From: a candidate division TA06 bacterium 32_111 | GTDB taxonomy: Bacteria; Hydrothermota; 32-111 | DNA: 60,266 bases | Assembly: GCA_001508335.1 (NCBI GenBank) | Contig: LGFX01000014.1 | Coordinates: 1-60,266, forward strand | Direction: 5' to 3' | Part shown: positions 17,938 through 27,305 of the stretch, piece after piece | Layout of the letters: each line of letters opens with the position of its first letter | Numbering within the stretch: position 1 is the first letter of the stretch | Notes under the pieces: generated by a model | Databases searched by the model: none | Told to the model about the DNA's origin: nothing | Seen by the model: the letters and a program-made list of their open reading frames with translations, nothing else | Program-made: the position numbers and the translations under genes

Positions 17938-19040
17938 AATTCCATCTCCCTTTTGTATGTTTCATAATATTCAAAAACTTTTTCCTTGAACTCTTTTTTG
18001 AATCTTTCCTTTGAAAATTTTAATGCGTTGTTTCTACATTCCTGTTGTGAAAAACTAATCTCTTCAAACCTTTTTACAGCATCAGTTAAAGATTCAACAC
18101 TCTGTTTTTCAAAAAATAAACCAGTTTTCCCTTCGATTACTGTTTCAATTGCTCCCCCCTTCTTCAATGCTATAACAGGTTTTCCACAAGATTGTGCTTC
18201 AAGAGAAACTATTCCAAAATCTTCTATCTGCGGGAAAATTAACGCTCTACATCTCTGATAGTAGGATAAAAGTTTATTATCGTCAACATAGTTTAAAAAT
18301 TGGATGTTCCTACCTGCAATAGATTTCAAATAGTTATAATGTGAACCCTCACCTATTATAACGAGAGGTTTTTTTAATCTGTTAAAAGTTTTTATGGCGA
18401 GTTCTATAGATTTGTAAGGCTTCAACCTTGAAACTAAAAGAAAGAACTCTTCCTGCCTTTTATTTTGATCTGGAACAAAAAATTCTGTATTGACAGGAGG
18501 ATAGATTATCGGAGAGTCTATACCATAATATTTTTTTAACCTTTTTTGAACTGTTTTTGAAATTGTTATATAGAAATCTGGTCTTTTAGAAGAAACCTCA
18601 TCCCAAACTCTTATTTGACTCAGAATTATTTTAAGTCCTTTGCTGATGATACCTTTCTTTTTGATGAGTGAAAAGAAAGACTCCCAAACGAATCTCATAG
18701 GGTTTAAACAGTAAGTTACATGCATAGTTTTTGTGTTTGTTACGACTCCTTTTGACCATGCACTCGAATTAGAAATTATTATATCGAACTCCCTTGTATC
18801 GAAGGATTCAACAGCTGCAGGATAGAATGGCAAAAGGTATTCGTAATAAAATTTTGAAAATGGAAAACTATTTAAAAAAGATTTTTTTATGTTTTGTTTT
18901 GTAAGAAATTGTGGGATTTTATTTTTATCGTATATTAGTGTAAAAACTTGTGATTGAGGAAAAATCTCAAGTAACACTTCTAAAACCCTTTCTGCCCCAC
19001 CATACTGGTTTAGATAATCATGCACTATTCCAATTTTCAT
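17934..19040 (-). CDS. GT4-family glycosyltransferase
   Basis: 368 residues in the GT-B fold. The N-terminal half starts MKIGIVHDYLNQYGGAERVL, a typical acceptor-domain opening with the GGAERV loop. The C-terminal half has FLLVSRLKPYKSIELAIKTF and the nucleotide-sugar binding E-x7-E region EDFGIVSLEAQSCGKPVIA. It resembles mannosyltransferases of O-antigen or glycolipid clusters; the sugar is not known. The ATG has no Shine-Dalgarno but a TATAAT lies 8 to 13 bases upstream, so the mRNA may be leaderless. Confidence 0.9.
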   Translation of the reverse strand: MKIGIVHDYLNQYGGAERVLEVLLEIFPQSQVFTLIYDKNKIPQFLTKQNIKKSFLNSFPFSKFYYEYLLPFYPAAVESFDTREFDIIISNSSAWSKGVVTNTKTMHVTYCLNPMRFVWESFFSLIKKKGIISKGLKIILSQIRVWDEVSSKRPDFYITISKTVQKRLKKYYGIDSPIIYPPVNTEFFVPDQNKRQEEFFLLVSRLKPYKSIELAIKTFNRLKKPLVIIGEGSHYNYLKSIAGRNIQFLNYVDDNKLLSYYQRCRALIFPQIEDFGIVSLEAQSCGKPVIALKKGGAIETVIEGKTGLFFEKQSVESLTDAVKRFEEISFSQQECRNNALKFSKERFKKEFKEKVFEYYETYKREMEL

Positions 19041-19047
19041 TACTGAT

Positions 19048-19075
19048 ATTATATGTGATGAAAAAAAATAGTAAA
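19048..19075 (-). promoter_or_regulatory. Promoter of the glycosyltransferase gene; short or no leader
   Basis: On the minus strand TTTACT (19070-19075), a 16-base spacer and TATAAT (19048-19053). Only 7 bases separate the -10 from the ATG at 19040, too few for a ribosome binding site. The -35 is weak (4 of 6 matches). Confidence 0.5.
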
Positions 19076-19089
19076 TAGGTAAAATACCG

Positions 19090-19114
19090 ATTATAAAAAT
19101 TATATTTTTATAAT
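19090..19114. repeat. AT-only inverted repeat
   Basis: ATTATAAAAA, a five-base loop (TTATA) and TTTTTATAAT: a perfect 10-bp inverted repeat between the glycosyltransferase promoter and the small gene at 19201. It holds no G or C and is not followed by a T run, so it is a poor terminator. It could be an operator or chance. Confidence 0.3.
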
Positions 19115-19200
19115 TTTATAGACTTTTACTTTTTATAAATTTTTAAGTATGTTTTACCAACATTTTATTGAGAAATCTATAAAAAAGAGAAATCTTAAGA

Positions 19201-19440
19201 TTGGATGACAAGATTTTACTGAATGGAATCGGAAGCATTTTAGCAGAAGGATTTGAGATGGTTAAAGATGGTTTGAAATTTTTTTACGCCTATCCCTTCT
19301 TGATATCACAATATATAGAAATATCTTTCAAAAGATTAGATAACACAAACCAGTTAAAGTTGTTAAATAGAAGGTGTTATTTTTTGTTAGTATCGATCAG
19401 AGAACTTTATACCATCTTGAAACTATTTAATCTTTTTTAA
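19201..19440 (+). CDS. Small protein of unknown function, possible four-helix (S23-like) remnant
   Basis: 79 residues starting at TTG; the only plus-strand reading frame in this gap. The sequence is helical. SILAEGF near the start and the later LLNRRCYFLLVSIRELYTIL resemble the AEGF motif and last helix of 23S rRNA-intervening-sequence-type four-helix proteins, whose N-terminal helix would be missing. The Shine-Dalgarno is weak. Its stop overlaps the convergent M28 gene by 18 bases, the same tail overlap seen at other convergent pairs here, which supports it. It may still be a chance frame. Confidence 0.35.
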   Translation: MDDKILLNGIGSILAEGFEMVKDGLKFFYAYPFLISQYIEISFKRLDNTNQLKLLNRRCYFLLVSIRELYTILKLFNLF

Positions 19441-20685
19441 ACTGTCAACAACATCCTTTAACTCCATTCCTCTTCCTGTAAAGTATCCTTCAATTTTTTT
19501 CTTTATCCCTTCATCTATATTTCTATCTATCGGATTTATAGAAGAGTTTCCAACAGTTTCAACGAAGAATTTTCCAAAACTGATTAGAGGAGAAAGCCCC
19601 TTTTCAGTTATATAATCAACGGAATCTTTATCCGTGTGTATGAATCTTGAAGGAACTCCACCTACTCTCAAAAAGTTTACAGTTGGAACCCCTTTCAGAG
19701 AGAATGGCATATTGTCGCTTGAGTAAATATCTTTGGAAACGTTTAAGGATGTTCCACTAAATTTTGAAGCAAAACTTATAACATTTACAAGATAATCGGA
19801 GGCAGTTACTATACATTGTGTTGTGCCAAAAGGATCTCCAGCAACATCGAAATTTATTCCAAGGATACAATCTTTTAACTCTCGCTCCCTTCTTGCTACA
19901 AAAAATCTACTTCCCCATAAACCCCATTCCTCTCCAGAGAAGAAAGAAAATATTAGATCTCTTTTTGTTGGATTTTTTGAAAAGTATGTTATCATCTCTG
20001 CCATTATACCTATTCCACCACTGTTATCTGAACCGCCGGGAGATCTTGGAACGGTATCGGTATGACCCATAAGAACTATCCTCTCTTTACTTTTACTTTT
20101 TCCTTTTATCCTTGCTATAATGTTTTCACTTCTCGTTTTGAAAGTTTTCCCTTTACCTTGAATCTTTACTCTTTTCCCAACATTTTCAATAAGTTTCAAA
20201 ACATCAGAATATTTTATGTCTATCATAGGTATTATACATTTTTTCTCAATCATCCAACTTGAAAGGTGTAAAGATGAAATAAGATCATCCGATCTTGAAG
20301 CTGTTATAATACCTTTGATCTTTTTCTTTTTCAATATTGGGAATTTTGATATGTTTGGTCTATTTTTCATTATCAGAATTTTATTCTCAAAATTTTTATC
20401 AACATTCTCTATCTGATCGAAAGATTCTGCATATTCGAGTATTCCATCAACCGAAAATGGAACCGTTAAACCGTAAGGGACACCTTCATATTTTTTTGAA
20501 CCCAAAAAGATATTTCCTTTTCCAATCTCAGATATGTGTAAAGGAAATTCCATCGTTTCATATTCAACTTTTAAATCTTTTAGAAATTGGATAATTACTC
20601 TATTTGCTTTTTTATGGTTATCAGTCCCAGCGATCCTTTCCCCTTTAAGTTTGAGCATGAGATCGTAAGCTATTTTTCCAGTCAT
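19423..20685 (-). CDS. M28-family metallopeptidase
   Basis: 420 residues. The zinc ligands are visible in order: GHTDTVPRSPGGSDNSGG (His and bridging Asp), SGEEWGLWGSR (catalytic and metal Glu), FDVAGDP (Asp) and FIHTDKDSVDYI (His). An inserted PA-like domain probably covers about 85-180. There is no signal peptide, so it is likely a cytoplasmic aminopeptidase. I place the start at 20685, where AAGGAGG stands 5 bases before the ATG. An in-frame ATG ten codons upstream lies at the start of transcription itself and has no Shine-Dalgarno. Confidence 0.88.
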   Translation of the reverse strand: MTGKIAYDLMLKLKGERIAGTDNHKKANRVIIQFLKDLKVEYETMEFPLHISEIGKGNIFLGSKKYEGVPYGLTVPFSVDGILEYAESFDQIENVDKNFENKILIMKNRPNISKFPILKKKKIKGIITASRSDDLISSLHLSSWMIEKKCIIPMIDIKYSDVLKLIENVGKRVKIQGKGKTFKTRSENIIARIKGKSKSKERIVLMGHTDTVPRSPGGSDNSGGIGIMAEMITYFSKNPTKRDLIFSFFSGEEWGLWGSRFFVARRERELKDCILGINFDVAGDPFGTTQCIVTASDYLVNVISFASKFSGTSLNVSKDIYSSDNMPFSLKGVPTVNFLRVGGVPSRFIHTDKDSVDYITEKGLSPLISFGKFFVETVGNSSINPIDRNIDEGIKKKIEGYFTGRGMELKDVVDSLKKIK

Positions 20686-20705
20686 CTTTCCTCCTTTTTC
20701 AAGAG

Positions 20706-20733
20706 ATTTTAACATATAAACTAATAAAGTAAA
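20706..20733 (-). promoter_or_regulatory. Promoter of the M28 peptidase gene
   Basis: TTTACT (20728-20733), a 16-base spacer and TAAAAT (20706-20711) on the minus strand, about 14 bases of leader before the ATG at 20685. This position rules out the longer open frame as the translated one. Confidence 0.6.
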
Positions 20734-20754
20734 TAAAAATTTAAAAAAAATAAA

Positions 20755-20782
20755 TTGACTTGTTCAAAAAAAATTTTATAAT
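20755..20782 (+). promoter_or_regulatory. Promoter of mgtE
   Basis: TTGACT (20755-20760), a 16-base spacer and TATAAT (20777-20782). The leader is only about 27 bases, too short for a magnesium riboswitch. Confidence 0.75.
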
Positions 20783-20815
20783 CAAAGAAAAATTTTCTTT
20801 TTGGAAGAGGTGTGT

Positions 20816-22204
20816 ATGTCAGACGGCTATAAATTTGATCCGATGGTTAGACTTTTAAAACCAGAACTTGAGGAGATAATAAAAAATAAGGACTGGAAGA
20901 ATTTAAAAGAGATAATCTCTTCCTGGCAACCACCTGAGATAGCAGACCTTTTTAAAGAGATCGAACCTAAGGAAAGGGTCGTTATTCTAAGATTACTTCC
21001 CAAAGAATTACAACAGGAAGTTTTTTCATATCTTGATAGCACCATGCAGGAAAATATTTTAAGGAATCTATCGAACGATGATATAAAATCTATCGTTGAG
21101 GAACTTGAACCTGATGATAGAACGGAACTTTTTGAAGAGATGCCACCTGATCTAACAAGAAAAATGATAAATCTTCTCTCACATGAAGAAAGAAAGAGTG
21201 CTTTACAACTTTTAGGGTATCCGGAAAATAGTGTTGGAAGATTGATGACTCCAGATTACATAGCGGTTCAACATTCCTGGACAATTGAGAAAACCATAGA
21301 ATATATAAGAAATTATGGTAAAGATGTTGAAACTATAAATGTGATATATGTTGTTGATGAACAATGGCACCTTCTTGATGATATCTCTATCAAAAAACTC
21401 ATACTTGCACATCCTTCCCAGACGATAGAATCTTTGATGGATAAAAGTGTTGTATTTTTAACTGCAAACACGGATCAGGAAGAGGCGATTAAAATCTTTG
21501 AAAAGTATGATCTTTTAGCTTTGCCTATTACTGACGAAGATAGACATCTTTTAGGAATAGTTACGTTTGATGATATTCTCGATGCAGTTAGAGAGGAACA
21601 GACTGAAGATTTTACAAAATTTTCAGGTATACAATCAAACGATCTTGATTTAGATTTCATAACAAGAATAAAAGATGTTCCGATGATACAAATTTTTAAA
21701 GCAAGAATCAGTTGGCTTTTTGCCTTACTTATAATGGATTTTGTAACTGGTGGGATCATTCAGGGATTTCAGGACACTATTGCAAAATATGTGGTTCTCG
21801 TTTCCTTTCTTCCTGTTCTCGTTGATACGGCTGGAAATGCAGGTGCTCAATCGGCTACACTTGTTATAAGGGCTCTTGCTATGGGAACCGTGCAGGTGAA
21901 AGATTTGTTCTCCTTGATCGTTAGGGAACTTTTTATAGCCACTTTACTCGGTCTTGTTATGGGAGCAGGGATTTCAATTATGGGATTTGTCAGGGGAAAA
22001 AGTTTTCAAATCGCAGTTGTTGTTATAGTTTCAATGTTTGTAAACGTAATAATTGGAAGTTTAATAGGTGTTCTTTTACCTTTTATCTTTACAAAGTTGA
22101 AAAAAGACCCTGCAACAGCAAGCACTCCACTTATAACATCTCTTGCCGATATAATCGGAACAACTATCTATCTTGGTATCGCTTATCTTTTTCTGATCAG
22201 ATGA
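20816..22204 (+). CDS. mgtE: Magnesium transporter MgtE
   Basis: 462 residues. The MgtE N domain (about 15-125) has the helical-repeat motifs EIADLFKEIEPKERVVILR and LPKELQQEVFSYL. A CBS pair follows (about 130-250). The five-helix pore domain begins near residue 285 (RISWLFALLIMDF) and includes LVDTAGNAGAQSATLVIRAL, the family's conserved pore segment. The N and CBS domains sense Mg2+ and close the pore. The start is the ATG at 20816 after GAGGTG, not the TTG five codons upstream. The stop abuts that of the convergent lipoprotein gene. Confidence 0.93.
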   Translation: MSDGYKFDPMVRLLKPELEEIIKNKDWKNLKEIISSWQPPEIADLFKEIEPKERVVILRLLPKELQQEVFSYLDSTMQENILRNLSNDDIKSIVEELEPDDRTELFEEMPPDLTRKMINLLSHEERKSALQLLGYPENSVGRLMTPDYIAVQHSWTIEKTIEYIRNYGKDVETINVIYVVDEQWHLLDDISIKKLILAHPSQTIESLMDKSVVFLTANTDQEEAIKIFEKYDLLALPITDEDRHLLGIVTFDDILDAVREEQTEDFTKFSGIQSNDLDLDFITRIKDVPMIQIFKARISWLFALLIMDFVTGGIIQGFQDTIAKYVVLVSFLPVLVDTAGNAGAQSATLVIRALAMGTVQVKDLFSLIVRELFIATLLGLVMGAGISIMGFVRGKSFQIAVVVIVSMFVNVIIGSLIGVLLPFIFTKLKKDPATASTPLITSLADIIGTTIYLGIAYLFLIR

Positions 22205-23323
22205 TCAGTTTTTCTTAAAAACGCTTATCTCTCTACAACCAGATATTCCCATGTTTGACATCTCACTTAACTCTATTCTTACAAACCTTGCTTTTTTGTT
22301 CAAATTCTCAAAGTAAAAATAGGTTTCATCCATGGAGATAGAATCTATCTTTTCATCCCATCCATCGGTTGTATCTTCATCAAGAATAAGGTAATATTTT
22401 CCACTCTCTCCGTTATGTGTTATACCGTATACAACTACAGAAAAAATTGAGTCGTAAACCTGTCCCAGATCAACAACTACCCATGAAACATCGGTTGAGC
22501 CAATTGAGAGTGAATATGAAGGGTATGGACCAAAACCACCATCTGTTAATGTTTTTATAGTGTCAGGTGTTGCTTCTCTGAAAGAGTTTTTGCCAAGTGA
22601 GATAAGAGTGTATCCAGTTAAAGGTATTGATGTAGTATCCGTTTCAGACATATATATGAATCCAAAATCGGAATCTGATGGAGCCTTCTTTTCACATAGG
22701 ATCCTCCATCCAAGATATTGGTTACCACCAAAAATGTATGAAGGAAAAGAGAGTGTTTGTCCTTTTGAGATTTTTTTCTGCCAGAGGTTATAACCTATAC
22801 CATCTATTTTTGCCTTTACCTCAAATCTGTATGAATCAACATCTGTAATACCTATACTTTCCACACCTTCAAAAGAAAAGTTTACATTCCCGTTATCGAT
22901 AGAGAAAGAACAGTTCGCTTTCCATAGTTTCAAGTCTGGAACAACATTTTCTAAGTTTAAAGGATAGAAATCTATTCTTGTATGTGGTTCAAGTGGAAGG
23001 TTTGTATTATAATTCATAACAGCAACCTTGTAAGTTGAACCGTTACTTGTTGTAAAATCTCTTCCCTTCCTTAAAAACTCATAATAACCTGAAGAATCTG
23101 TTACTGTGTAAGTTGAGGGTGTCAACCCGAAAAAATCTGTTAAAAAAGATTCGGTTGATAGTATCCAGAGCCCTATCTCCATGTCATCGTATGAGGTTGA
23201 ATCTGTGTCTATACATTTTCCACTTATCTTTACGGTATCATCAGGTCCATACTCTGCCTGTGGTCCGAGGTTACAGGATACAATAAGAAGTATGGGAAAA
23301 ATTAAAAGAAAAAATTTTTTCAT
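22205..23323 (-). CDS. Lipoprotein with N-terminal beta domain and C-terminal discoidin-like domain
   Basis: 372 residues with a lipobox (LLIVSC, Cys17). After it comes a carboxypeptidase-regulatory-like beta sandwich (about 30-110, TVKISGKCIDTDSTSYDD). The last 130 residues look like an F5/8 type C (discoidin) domain: WVVVDLGQVYDSIFSVVVYG, then KARFVRIELSEMSNMG. Such domains often bind carbohydrate at the cell surface. It is probably anchored to the outer membrane. It has its own promoter and a GAGGGAG ribosome binding site. Confidence 0.72.
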   Translation of the reverse strand: MKKFFLLIFPILLIVSCNLGPQAEYGPDDTVKISGKCIDTDSTSYDDMEIGLWILSTESFLTDFFGLTPSTYTVTDSSGYYEFLRKGRDFTTSNGSTYKVAVMNYNTNLPLEPHTRIDFYPLNLENVVPDLKLWKANCSFSIDNGNVNFSFEGVESIGITDVDSYRFEVKAKIDGIGYNLWQKKISKGQTLSFPSYIFGGNQYLGWRILCEKKAPSDSDFGFIYMSETDTTSIPLTGYTLISLGKNSFREATPDTIKTLTDGGFGPYPSYSLSIGSTDVSWVVVDLGQVYDSIFSVVVYGITHNGESGKYYLILDEDTTDGWDEKIDSISMDETYFYFENLNKKARFVRIELSEMSNMGISGCREISVFKKN

Positions 23324-23376
23324 AAGTACTCCCTCTAAAATTTTTTGATGTCATTTAATCAAATCTCCCTTCAAAA

Positions 23377-23405
23377 ATGATAAGTCAAAATAATTTTAAA
23401 GTCAA
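23377..23405 (-). promoter_or_regulatory. Promoter of the discoidin-like lipoprotein gene
   Basis: TTGACT (23400-23405), a 17-base spacer and TATCAT (23377-23382) on the minus strand, with about 50 bases of leader. Confidence 0.65.
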
Positions 23406-23439
23406 CTATTGTAACGAAAGAATCTAAAGAATTTCCTTG

Positions 23440-23468
23440 TTGAATAACAGTTAGTTTTTTGTTATAAT
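23440..23468 (+). promoter_or_regulatory. Promoter of the gyrA operon
   Basis: TTGAAT (23440-23445), a 17-base spacer and TATAAT (23463-23468), followed by TAGGAG before the ATG at 23494. No other good promoter is apparent before 34522, so it probably serves the whole run. Confidence 0.7.
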
Positions 23469-23493
23469 AAAACATTAAAATTTAGGAGTAACA

Positions 23494-23796
23494 ATGAAAA
23501 AGAGAATGTTTCTTATTATCTTAATTTTAACCGTTTTTCTAATTTTATTTTTATCTTGTGAAAATAAAAAGGAAGTTGTTGAAACAACAGAAAAGGTTCT
23601 AGAACTTCCAGATAAAACAAAAGTTATTTCAGATCTATCAAAACTTAGAAACCAAATAGCAACTTTTTATATTAACAATGGTAGATATCCGAATGATCTT
23701 AAAGAATTGAATATAGATCTTTTTAATCCTGTAGAGGATTTTATATACAATAAAAATAATGGAAATGTTAAGAATAAAAATTACCCACAACTTTAA
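23494..23796 (+). CDS. Small lipoprotein with a pilin/GspG-like C-terminal domain
   Basis: 100 residues. A hydrophobic signal with lipobox LFLSC (Cys27) replaces the prepilin signal. The mature part has SDLSKLRNQIATFYINNGRYPNDLKEL, then DFIYNKNNGNVKNKN. The helix followed by Y-x-N-N-G-x-Y-P resembles the periplasmic part of type II secretion pseudopilins. It is 10 bases upstream of gyrA and shares its promoter; a functional link to gyrase is not evident. Confidence 0.65.
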   Translation: MKKRMFLIILILTVFLILFLSCENKKEVVETTEKVLELPDKTKVISDLSKLRNQIATFYINNGRYPNDLKELNIDLFNPVEDFIYNKNNGNVKNKNYPQL

Positions 23797-23806
23797 GGAG
23801 TTATGA

Positions 23807-26344
23807 ATGGATATAAACAGACAGAGAGTTATAGATGTAACTATTGAAGATGAAATGAAATCATCCTACCTTGATTATGCTATGTCGGTAATAATCAGCA
23901 GGGCTTTACCGGATGTAAGGGATGGTTTGAAGCCTGTTCATAGAAGGATACTTTACGCTATGAAGGAACTTGGGCTTTACCATAACAAGCCGTTTAAAAA
24001 ATCTGCAACCGTTGTTGGAGATGTTCTTGGAAAGTATCATCCACACGGTGATATGGCTGTTTATGAATCACTTGTAAGAATGGTTCAGGATTTTTCCTTA
24101 AGATATCCACTTGTAAAAGGGCAGGGTAACTTTGGTTCTATAGATGGCGATTCGGCAGCAGCGTACAGATACACTGAGGCGAAACTTTCAAAGATCGCCG
24201 AAGAGATGCTTGTTGATATTGATAAGGATACTATTGATTTTATGCCAAACTTTGATGGTTCATATAAAGAACCTGTTGTTCTTCCATCGAAGTTTCCAAA
24301 TATACTTGCTAACGGAACATCAGGTATCGCAGTTGGAATGGCAACAAATATACCACCACACAATATAACGGAACTTGTTGATGGAATGGTTGCATACATA
24401 GATGACCAGGATATCCCTGTTGATAAACTGATGAAATATATAAAAGGTCCAGATTTTCCAACAGGTGGAATAATACAGGGAGTTAGCGGAGTTAAGAAAG
24501 CCTATGAGACTGGAAAAGGACAGATAATTATAAAAGGAAAGGTAAAATTTGAGACCAAGAAGAATGACAAAGAACAGATAATAATTACAGAGATCCCATA
24601 CCAAACAAACAAAACAAAACTGATAGAAAAAATAGCAGATCTTGTAAACAACAAAGTAATTGAAGATATTTCAGATATAAGGGATGAAAGTGATAGAGAT
24701 GGAATGCGAATAGTTCTTGAACTTAAAAGAGGTGCCGAAAAAAAAGTAGTGTTGAACAAACTTTACAAACACACCCAGTTGAAAACTACCTATTCAATAA
24801 TGTTTATCTGTCTTGTTAACAACGAGCCAAAAGTCCTTGGGCTTAAGGATATAATTTTCAATTACATAAAACATAGAGAGGTTGTTGTAAAAAGAAGAAC
24901 CGAATTCGATCTTAAAAAAGCGGAGGAAAGGGCTCATATTGTTGAAGGTTTAAAGATAGCACTTTCAAATATAGATGAGGTTGTAAGAATAATAAAAACC
25001 TCTGAAAATGTTCAGGATGCATCGGAAAAATTACAGGAAAAATTTAAACTTTCAAAGGTGCAGGCGAACGCAATACTTGAAATGAAACTCTCAAGGTTGA
25101 CTGGACTCGAGAGAGAAAAACTTGATGAGGAGTATGAAGAGTTGATAAAACTCATAGAGAAGTTGAAATTCATCCTTTCTTCTGAAAAGAATATTCTGAA
25201 TGTAGTAAAGGAAGAACTTCTCGAAATAAAAAAAGAGTATGGCGATGAAAGGTTGACCGAAATAGTTCCATCTGAGGATGAGGAACTTGAGATAGAGGAT
25301 CTAATCGCTGATGAGAATGTTATCGTTACGATAACACATCAGGGTTACATAAAAAGACAATCCATTTCATCCTATAGAAAACAGAATAGGGGTGGTAAAG
25401 GGATAATAGGTTTAACAACAAAGGATGATGATTTTGCTGAAAAGATCTTTATCGCTTCAACACATCAGTATATACTTTTCTTCACAAACAGGGGAAAGGT
25501 CTACTGGCTTAAAGTTTTCCAAATACCTGAAGGTGGAAGAACTTCCAAAGGAAGGGCTATAGTTAACCTTCTTGAACTTGAAAAAGGTGAAGAGATTATG
25601 GGGAGTGTTCCTGTAAGAGAGTTTGATGATAAACATTTCGTTTTCATAATAACTAAAAATGGTATAGCTAAAAAAACTGTACTTTCTGCTTTTAGAAATC
25701 CGAGAAAGGGTGGAATAATAGCTTTGAGTTTGAATGATGAGGATAATGTTGCGGATGTTGCTTTAACTGATGGAAACAACGATGTTATAATAGTTACAAA
25801 ATGGGGAATGGCAATAAGATTCAACGAGAATGAAGTTAGAGATATGGGAAGAAGTGCTACAGGGGTTAGGGGTGTTACCCTTGATAAGGATGATGAAGTT
25901 GTAAGTATGGTTGTTGTTAAAAGGGAATCAACACTTTTTATAGCAACTGAAAACGGTTTTGGTAAAAGATCAGAAATGCAAGAGTACAGAAAAACTCACA
26001 GAGGTGGAAAAGGTGTTATCGCTATTAAGACACACGAAAGGAATGGTGCAGTTGTTGACGCTATAGAGGTTTTAGATAACGATGAACTTCTTTTGATTGC
26101 TGAATCCGGCCAGATAGTCAGAATAGCTGTTTCAGATATTAGAGTTATTGGAAGGAATACTGGGGGGGTAAGGTTGATGAACCTTACGGAAGGTGACAAA
26201 CTCGTGGATGTGGCTATAATAGCCCATGAGTACTCTACTGGAGATAATGGTTTTGAAAAGTCTGATGAGAATGAAAACCTTGCGCAAGAAGAAATCGAAG
26301 AAGAGAAAAAGGATAAAGCGAAATTAGATGAAAATGAAGAATGA
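23807..26344 (+). CDS. gyrA: DNA gyrase subunit A
   Basis: 845 residues of full gyrase-A type. The catalytic tyrosine is Tyr122 in [10 protein letters not shown], the same number as in E. coli. The GyrA box (QNRGGKG, about residue 525) begins the wrapping C-terminal domain, whose blade motifs follow ([18 protein letters not shown]-type repeats). It ends in an acidic tail. At the positions equal to E. coli Ser83 and Asp87 it has Met83 and Glu87 ([10 protein letters not shown]). AAGGAG precedes the ATG. gyrB is not in the window. Confidence 0.96.
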   Translation: MDINRQRVIDVTIEDEMKSSYLDYAMSVIISRALPDVRDGLKPVHRRILYAMKELGLYHNKPFKKSATVVGDVLGKYHPHGDMAVYESLVRMVQDFSLRYPLVKGQGNFGSIDGDSAAAYRYTEAKLSKIAEEMLVDIDKDTIDFMPNFDGSYKEPVVLPSKFPNILANGTSGIAVGMATNIPPHNITELVDGMVAYIDDQDIPVDKLMKYIKGPDFPTGGIIQGVSGVKKAYETGKGQIIIKGKVKFETKKNDKEQIIITEIPYQTNKTKLIEKIADLVNNKVIEDISDIRDESDRDGMRIVLELKRGAEKKVVLNKLYKHTQLKTTYSIMFICLVNNEPKVLGLKDIIFNYIKHREVVVKRRTEFDLKKAEERAHIVEGLKIALSNIDEVVRIIKTSENVQDASEKLQEKFKLSKVQANAILEMKLSRLTGLEREKLDEEYEELIKLIEKLKFILSSEKNILNVVKEELLEIKKEYGDERLTEIVPSEDEELEIEDLIADENVIVTITHQGYIKRQSISSYRKQNRGGKGIIGLTTKDDDFAEKIFIASTHQYILFFTNRGKVYWLKVFQIPEGGRTSKGRAIVNLLELEKGEEIMGSVPVREFDDKHFVFIITKNGIAKKTVLSAFRNPRKGGIIALSLNDEDNVADVALTDGNNDVIIVTKWGMAIRFNENEVRDMGRSATGVRGVTLDKDDEVVSMVVVKRESTLFIATENGFGKRSEMQEYRKTHRGGKGVIAIKTHERNGAVVDAIEVLDNDELLLIAESGQIVRIAVSDIRVIGRNTGGVRLMNLTEGDKLVDVAIIAHEYSTGDNGFEKSDENENLAQEEIEEEKKDKAKLDENEE

Positions 26345-27305
26345 AATTATAGATGTTTCAAATTTATATAAAAAAATTGAAGATAACGTGAAAAAAGTTG
26401 TGGTTGGTCAGGACGAGATAATTAAAATGGTTTTCCTGACTCTTATATGTGATTCACATTCAATAATTGTTGGAGTCCCAGGTCTTGCAAAAACTTTGAT
26501 TATAAAACTTATATCGAAAACCATAGATTGTAAATATAGCAGAATACAGTTCACTCCAGATCTCATGCCTTCAGATATAACAGGAACAACAGTTTTGAGA
26601 AAGGATGAAAAAGAAACGTTGTATAAATTCATAAAGGGACCAATATTCGCTAACATTATCCTTGCTGACGAGATAAACAGAACTCCACCTAAAACTCAGG
26701 CAGCGTTACTCCAATCTATGGAGGAAAGGGTTGTAACGAATGAAGGAGTAGATTATGAACTTGAAAAGCCTTTCAATGTTTTTGCAACCCAGAATCCTAT
26801 TGAACAGGAGGGAACATACCCTTTACCTGAGGCTGAACTGGATAGGTTCATGTTTATGATAGACATAAATTATCCGGATAAAAAATCTGAAATGGAAATA
26901 TTAAAGGAAAGGATAGTAAACGAGAATTTCAATGTTGAGGAAGGTATAGTTAAAAAAAGTGAAATATTAAAGATTCAGGAATATGTTAAAACTCTTCCAT
27001 TAGGTTCGAACATTGTTGAAACAGTATGGAAAATTTTGAAAAACTCAAGACCTGAAACAAGTGAGGTTGATAAAGTTGCCGAATATGTAAAATGGGGAGC
27101 AAGCCCAAGGGCTGGAATCTTTATCATCGCTGCCGCAAAAGGATACGCCCTTCTCGATGGAAGATTAACTCCCGATATAAACGATGTTGTTAAAGTTGCC
27201 CCTTACGTCTTAAAGCACAGGTTAATACTCTCTTTCAAAGGTGAAATGGAAAATGTTAAAAAGGAAGATATCGTTGAAAGTATCATTAAAAAAAGTTGTT
27301 TTTAG
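26328..27305 (+). CDS. MoxR-family AAA+ ATPase
   Basis: 325 residues. Walker A is GVPGLAKT, Walker B is [14 protein letters not shown], and [19 protein letters not shown] is the MoxR sensor signature. These chaperone-like ATPases usually act with DUF58 and von Willebrand-domain partners, often encoded next door; none is here. It overlaps gyrA by 17 bases and is followed by an overlapping M23 peptidase gene. Confidence 0.9.
   Translation: MKMKNEIIDVSNLYKKIEDNVKKVVVGQDEIIKMVFLTLICDSHSIIVGVPGLAKTLIIKLISKTIDCKYSRIQFTPDLMPSDITGTTVLRKDEKETLYKFIKGPIFANIILADEINRTPPKTQAALLQSMEERVVTNEGVDYELEKPFNVFATQNPIEQEGTYPLPEAELDRFMFMIDINYPDKKSEMEILKERIVNENFNVEEGIVKKSEILKIQEYVKTLPLGSNIVETVWKILKNSRPETSEVDKVAEYVKWGASPRAGIFIIAAAKGYALLDGRLTPDINDVVKVAPYVLKHRLILSFKGEMENVKKEDIVESIIKKSCF

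Noticed and set aside
20686-20715. Longer M28 peptidase start (ATG ten codons upstream)
   Set aside because: It sits at the -10 box and expected start of transcription, while AAGGAGG stands right before the ATG at 20685.
20783-20815. Magnesium riboswitch before mgtE
   Set aside because: The leader from the predicted promoter is only about 27 bases.
27241-27273. Longer start of the EnvC-like gene (GTG)
   Set aside because: It would overlap moxR by 65 bases and push the signal peptide inward; a TTG with AAGGAAG upstream fits better.
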